Assembly (NCBI RefSeq): GCF_003369915.1
Contig: NC_046677.1
Coordinates: 3,906,001-3,970,000 of the forward strand
Source: Drosophila miranda
Taxonomy: Eukaryota > Arthropoda > Insecta > Diptera > Drosophilidae
Direction of reading: 5' to 3'
DNA length: 64,000 bases
In this document: positions 59,946 to 64,000 of the stretch, piece by piece
How positions within the stretch are numbered: position 1 is the stretch's first letter
Layout: every line of letters begins with the position of its first letter
Program-made: the position numbers and the translations under genes
Notes under the pieces: model-generated
The model's input: only the letters and a program-made list of their open reading frames with translations
Database searches by the model: none
Told to the model about the DNA's origin: nothing

Positions 59946-60553
59946 TTCGGATCCGGTGGCTGCCTTTTTATATTTATTAAGTAAACTCCATAAAGTCTTT
60001 CTAGAAAGCAAAATACGAATGCATACATTCTCAAGGCGAAATGGATCTGTGTCACAGCAAACGATCGTCCAAGCGTCTGGCGTCTTTACTTACATGAAGC
60101 ATCAAAGAGGGGCAAAATACGCATTACTCAGCTTCCGCTGATCGGATACTTTAAATGCAGGAGGATGATGACGAGCACGACATTTCTGGCAAAGACGACA
60201 TTCAAACGATAAATAAAAAACGTGCAACGAATCAACAATTTTCTTTGATTTAATTATGTTTTCCGGATTGTGAGATGAATGAGAATGAGTCCAAATCAGT
60301 CTAAAATTACCAAAAAATATGCTTTTCTTTTTTTTCAATTCTGGCTGCTTTTCTATCTCCTAGTCGGCTGGGCGCGGAGGCAGACTTTCCGGGGCTTTCG
60401 ATGGGCTTATCACTATCATTCCCCCTTCTTAATGGATCTCCTCATCTTTGCTACTGATGGATTTTTGCCGATCGACACCAGACAGAGAAAAATACCATCA
60501 ACAGCAAAACATTCTGATCAAGCATAGGCGCGGCCTTTATTTTGAAAATTTCG
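59946..60553. other. 3' region between l(2)37Cd and AsnRS
   Basis: Contains the l(2)37Cd poly(A) signal and the presumed AsnRS 3' end. The frame at 60279-60527 has no domain and is not called. Confidence 0.55.
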
Positions 60554-60768
60554 GATACAGATAGATGGTTAGAGACTATGAATACAGCAGAAGCTGTAAA
60601 TAGTTAAGTTCAAGGATTTGTTATCTAAATGCTGACGCAAGATGGATAGCTGGATGCAGATACAGATACAGATAGATGGTTAGAGACTATGAATAGAGCA
60701 GAAGCTGTAAACAGTTGAGTTCAAGGATTTTTTGTCTAAATGCTGACGCAAGATGGATAGCTGGATGC
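60554..60768. repeat. Tandem duplication of the AsnRS 3' UTR
   Basis: Two 104-base units (60554-60657 and 60665-60768) separated by seven bases, about 95 percent identical. The right unit ends at the base next to the AsnRS stop codon, so the duplicated segment is exactly the first about 100 bases of the 3' UTR. Confidence 0.9.
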
Positions 60769-62573
60769 TTAGGGCTTGCATCTGTCGAGGAAACGGGGAT
60801 AGAGGCAAACCTCGCGAATGTGGTAGCGGTTGAGCAGCCAGCAGAGGAAGCGTTCCAGACCCAGACCGTAGCCGCCATGGGGAAGCGTTCCGTAGATGCG
60901 TTGATCGGTGTACCAGTAATAGGGCTTGGGGTCGATGCCCTCGCGCTGATAGCCCTTGAGCAGCTCCTCACTGTCGAAGATCCTCATGGAGCCCCCGACG
61001 ATTTCGCCTACATTGGGAAGCAGCACGTCTACGCTTTCGGTAAGAGTCTTATCCTCCGGGCAGCGAGACATGTAGAACGATTTGATCTCGGCCGGGAAGC
61101 GACACAGCATTATGGGCTCGTTGATGGCATCGGTCATCTTGCGCTCGGGGGCCTCTGGGATGTCCTCGCCAAACTCGTAGAATGTGCCGTCATCCTTGGT
61201 CACGTTGTTCTCCTTCAGCCATTTGATGGCATCGGAATAGTTCATGCGTCGGAAGGGCTTCGTTGGCGGCTTGAAGTCGGGGTTCAGCTCCTTCACAAGA
61301 TTGCCCCATGGGGACTTCAGCACACGGTCGACCACGTCGCAGACGAGGTCCTCCAGGCGATCCAAGAGGTCTTCAAATGTGAGGAATGGACACTCCGCCT
61401 CTATGTGTGTGTACTCGGCCAGATGGCGGCGAGTGCGACTCTGCTCCGCCCGATAGCTTTGGGCAATAGTGAAGACATCGCCCAAAGCCGGGAGACAGGT
61501 CTCCAGATACAGTTGCGAGCTCTGGGTGAGATAGGCCTCCTCACTGAAGTATTGAAGCTTGAACAGCGTGGAGCCCCCCTCCACCTGGGTCTGCACCAAT
61601 GTGGGAGGCGTCACCTCATTGTAACCACGTGCCAAATAGTGCGCCCGGAAAGCCTGCATCACCACAGACCGCATCTTGAGCACCTTGGAGGTGTTCTCGC
61701 CACGGATCATGATGTGCCGGTTGTCCAGCTGGACATCCGGCTGCGCCTCCTCATTTAGTATAGCGTCGGCGCCACCCGGTGGCGCTAGTCCGATCAGCTC
61801 CCAGTAGTCTACATTGAGCTCATGACCGCCGGGTGCGGTCTTGCCCTCTGGGATCAACTTCAGAGTGCCAAACAGAACAACAGTGCTCTCGGTGCTCAGG
61901 GTGAGAGCGTCGTACGTCTGGCAGAGCTGGTCGTTGAGCACGCACTGCAGGAACCCAGTGCCATCCCTCAGCGTGATGAAGATCAGGGCCTTTCCCTGAC
62001 GCCGCAAGCGATGCACCCAGCCATAGACCTTCACTCGAGAGCCACGGTTCTCGGTGCCCTCCATGATGCGGATTTTGCGTGCCACGGGCCAACTTGGGTC
62101 CTCCGAGATCTTAACATTGCGCGCCTCTTCGAGGTTCTGCTGGCGCTTCTCGGCATCCCCAGCCTCACGCTGCTGCTTCTCGGCGTTCTTGTGTCCCTCG
62201 CGCACGAACAGCTTCTGGATCTTCTTCAGCTGGGACTTGGCGGCCGGCTCGAAGGCCTCGGCGGCGTTCGGGTCCTTGCTATCCACGTAGATTGTTGGGA
62301 ACGGCTCCTTGCCGGCATGGCGCATCGCCTGCAGGATGCTCTTATAGGGCTTGGCCTCGCTGCCGTCTCCAGACTCGTCGCTGCCGCTCTTCTCAGAAGT
62401 GAAGAGGGCGCCTGCACAGGAAGGAGCAGACACATACACACACGGACGTATAAGTATGAATATTGATGCACATTGCAGCGATTGACAACGTGGACGGCAG
62501 GCAGGCACGTGTCGTTTTTTGACAAACAACAAATATACTTACTTAAGGTTAAGTCAGCCAAATCAGCGGGCAT
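60769..62573 (-). CDS. AsnRS: Asparaginyl-tRNA synthetase, cytoplasmic
   Basis: Class IIb aminoacyl-tRNA synthetase charging tRNA-Asn. A short first exon 62573-62543 (MPADLADLTL) joins exon 2, 62411-60769, across a 131-base intron (GTAAGT...CCTGTGCAG) to give 557 residues. The N-terminal eukaryote-specific extension is lysine-rich (QLKKIQKLFVREGHKNAEKQ). The OB-fold anticodon-binding domain follows (VKVYGWVHRLRRQGK...FITLRDGTGFLQ), then the catalytic domain with motif 2 in FTIAQSYRAEQSRTRRHLAE and motif 3 in GGYGLGLERFL. The full frame and expected length indicate a functional gene. Its 3' UTR is tandemly duplicated. Confidence 0.96.
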
Positions 62574-62987
62574 TTTGTTCGACAATGATGACTAATAAGG
62601 AGTGTAGTTTTCTGTCGGATCTGGCGAAAAGTCTTCTTAAAATCTGCTCAAATTTTCATCAGATCAGATCCACTTACTCGATAGTCGCGTACACCTCGAT
62701 AACAGAGTGGCGATGTTTTGGTTTTTTTTAGCACCTTTCGATGTAAAATCATCGAAGGTTTGAAAATATCCTGCGTTGCATTTCGCTGCCCCAAGCATTG
62801 CTTAGGTTGCTCATTAGGCTTTTTTTTTTTGGTTTTAAATCATCTCAAGGATGGTCGGATTTAGGTTTATTGCATTGGCTTGTAACTTATTTTGTATCCT
62901 TACCTCAACAAAATTATGATCAGATATATCGCACGATGATATCGATAGCTGAGAAAAACAAACAAATTGGAAAACAAAACGCGAAAA
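62574..62987. promoter_or_regulatory. Bidirectional promoter with DRE, AsnRS / dynactin p27
   Basis: 414 bases between divergent start codons, with the DRE core TATCGATA at 62940-62947 (41 bases before the p27 ATG) and a CTCGATAG near 62678. No TATA box is obvious. Confidence 0.6.
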
Positions 62988-63627
62988 ATGCCCTCTGAAA
63001 ACAGGTGAGATTTGCGAATAAACGCAGCTATTGCAGGTGTGGTGAGCCAAGCAGTGGATATTGTATGTTCCCCCAACCCATTCCAGCATTAAGGTAATGC
63101 CCAAGGCAGTGGTTTGCGAGGAGAGCAACCTCCGCGGTGACATCACCTTCTCTGCTGGCTGCGTTGTACACCCCAGTGCAACGGTCTTCGCAGAGGCTGG
63201 GCCCATCATCATTGGGGAGAACTGCATTCTGGAGGAGTACACCACCATCGCCCACCGGCTGCAGGCTGGTGCCAGATGGGATGCCAACAACATCCTCAGT
63301 ATTGGAACACACAACGTCTTTGAGGTGGGCTGCACGGTGGAGGCGACCCGCATCGGGGATAAGAACGTTTTCGAGAGCAAGTGCTATGTGGGCCCGGGCG
63401 TTACCGTGCCAAGCGGCTGCGTGATTGGGGCCGGCATACGGATGCACACGGCCCAGCTGCTGCCGGAAAAAACCATCGTGTATGGTCAGCAGGCACTGCA
63501 GCGCGAGGCGATCGAGAAGCAGGGCTCCCAGACGCTGCAAATCGACTTCCTCCGCAAGGTCCTGCCTAATTACCATCACCTGCGGAAGCCCAATCACGAC
63601 CCAAAAAAGCCGCGCAGCGTCGTTTAG
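62988..63627 (+). CDS. DCTN6-p27: Dynactin subunit 6 (p27)
   Basis: Component of the pointed-end complex of dynactin, which links dynein to cargo. Exon 1 62988-63004 (MPSEN plus two bases) and exon 2 63087-63627, across an 82-base intron (GTGAGA...CATTCCAG), give 185 residues. The body is a left-handed beta-helix of hexapeptide-type turns (VVHPSATVFAEAGPIIIGENCILEE, IGTHNVFEVGCTVEATRIGDKNVFE). The C-terminal LQIDFLRKVLPNYHHLRKP matches the p27 signature. The stop codon is only seven bases from that of the convergent l(2)37Cg. Confidence 0.93.
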
Positions 63628-63634
63628 AAATCAC

Positions 63635-63942
63635 TTATGTACTTTCTTGTCCCACTCTGGCATTCATAGTATTAAAGTTATCCATCTCCCTCCCAAAGGT
63701 GTCTATAGTGTGGTCGCACAGAGCCTCCAGATCCTCGAGGCCGCGCTTGAGAAGGTCTACGGCACGGTCCCGGCGTGACTGTATGCGGAAGTGCAGCTTC
63801 TGCTCGGTGGGATGAGGGATAGTGTAGCCGCAGAAGTCCACCTCTGGGTACCGGGCAATAATCGTCTTCAGAGCGTTGCCCAGTGTATGTCCCTCGTTCA
63901 GGAACACAAAGGTGCGGGATCCCTCGCCATTCTTCTCGTCGC
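63635..63942 (-). CDS. l(2)37Cg: RNA polymerase I/III subunit AC19 (Polr1D), last exon
   Basis: Alpha-like subunit shared by RNA polymerases I and III. Only the last exon is in the window: about 101 codons from DEKNGEGSRTFVFLNEGHTLGNALKTIIARYPEVDFCGYTIPHP to the stop at 63635. FLNEGHTLGNAL is the conserved alpha-motif of the Rpb11/AC19 family. The acceptor GTAGCTTGCAG ends at 63943; the first exon lies to the right of the window or in its last bases, so the gene is incomplete here. It is convergent with DCTN6-p27. Confidence 0.9.
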
Positions 63943-64000
63943 CTGCAAGCTACGGTTATCGGATCAGTGGTTATCATATTTTTTTTTTTTGCTTTTTTTG

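Noticed and set aside
60715-61758. 347-codon antisense frame over AsnRS
   Set aside because: Shadow of the synthetase coding strand; its composition (Leu/Val/His) mirrors AsnRS codons.

Overview
The window is Drosophila genomic DNA from the dopa decarboxylase (Ddc) gene cluster, the region called 37B-C on Muller element B of D. melanogaster. The evidence is gene content and order: Lim3, amd, the Cs-type amine oxidase, Ddc, Phb1/l(2)37Cc, l(2)37Cb, l(2)37Cd, AsnRS, dynactin p27 and l(2)37Cg. The species is not D. melanogaster. The noncoding DNA is rich in penta- and hexanucleotide tracts, there are several INE-1/DINE-1-like repeats, and the amd locus is rearranged. An obscura-group species is my best guess, with low confidence. 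Layout. Positions 1-18500 hold one recognisable first coding exon of Lim3 (minus strand, 17791-18067) and a long microsatellite-rich stretch that is probably Lim3 intron; no LIM or homeodomain exon lies inside the window. After a noncoding gap and a DINE-1-like repeat come two orphan exons of a DDC-like decarboxylase (23821-24213), which end at the same codon position as amd exon 1. Intact amd follows (26877-28859). The 3' two thirds of amd (part of the intron, exon 2 and the downstream flank) recur almost unchanged on the opposite strand at 39551-41651. The 10.1-kb spacer between the two arms is packed with transposons: an inverted composite LTR retrotransposon, a solo LTR, a Jockey-like LINE that the solo LTR interrupts, and a DINE-1-like copy. 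To the right are a single-exon torsin-like AAA+ gene (42112-43137), another DINE-1-like copy, the Cs-like flavin amine oxidase (46002-47636), and Ddc transcribed convergently with Cs (coding 47887-50537, predicted start site near 51480). From 53 to 64 kb there is a dense housekeeping block: prohibitin 1, the DEAH splicing helicase l(2)37Cb, the TFIIIC subunit l(2)37Cd, cytoplasmic asparaginyl-tRNA synthetase, dynactin p27, and the last exon of the RNA polymerase I/III AC19 subunit l(2)37Cg. How the genes relate. Ddc makes dopamine and serotonin. Amd makes 3,4-dihydroxyphenylacetaldehyde for flexible cuticle. Both are PLP enzymes of one family, and the orphan exons are a third member of it. The housekeeping genes are arranged head to head with TATCGATA (DRE) elements in the shared promoters, or tail to tail with very short 3' gaps. 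Exon boundaries were read from splice consensus plus preserved reading frame; no alignment or database search was run.
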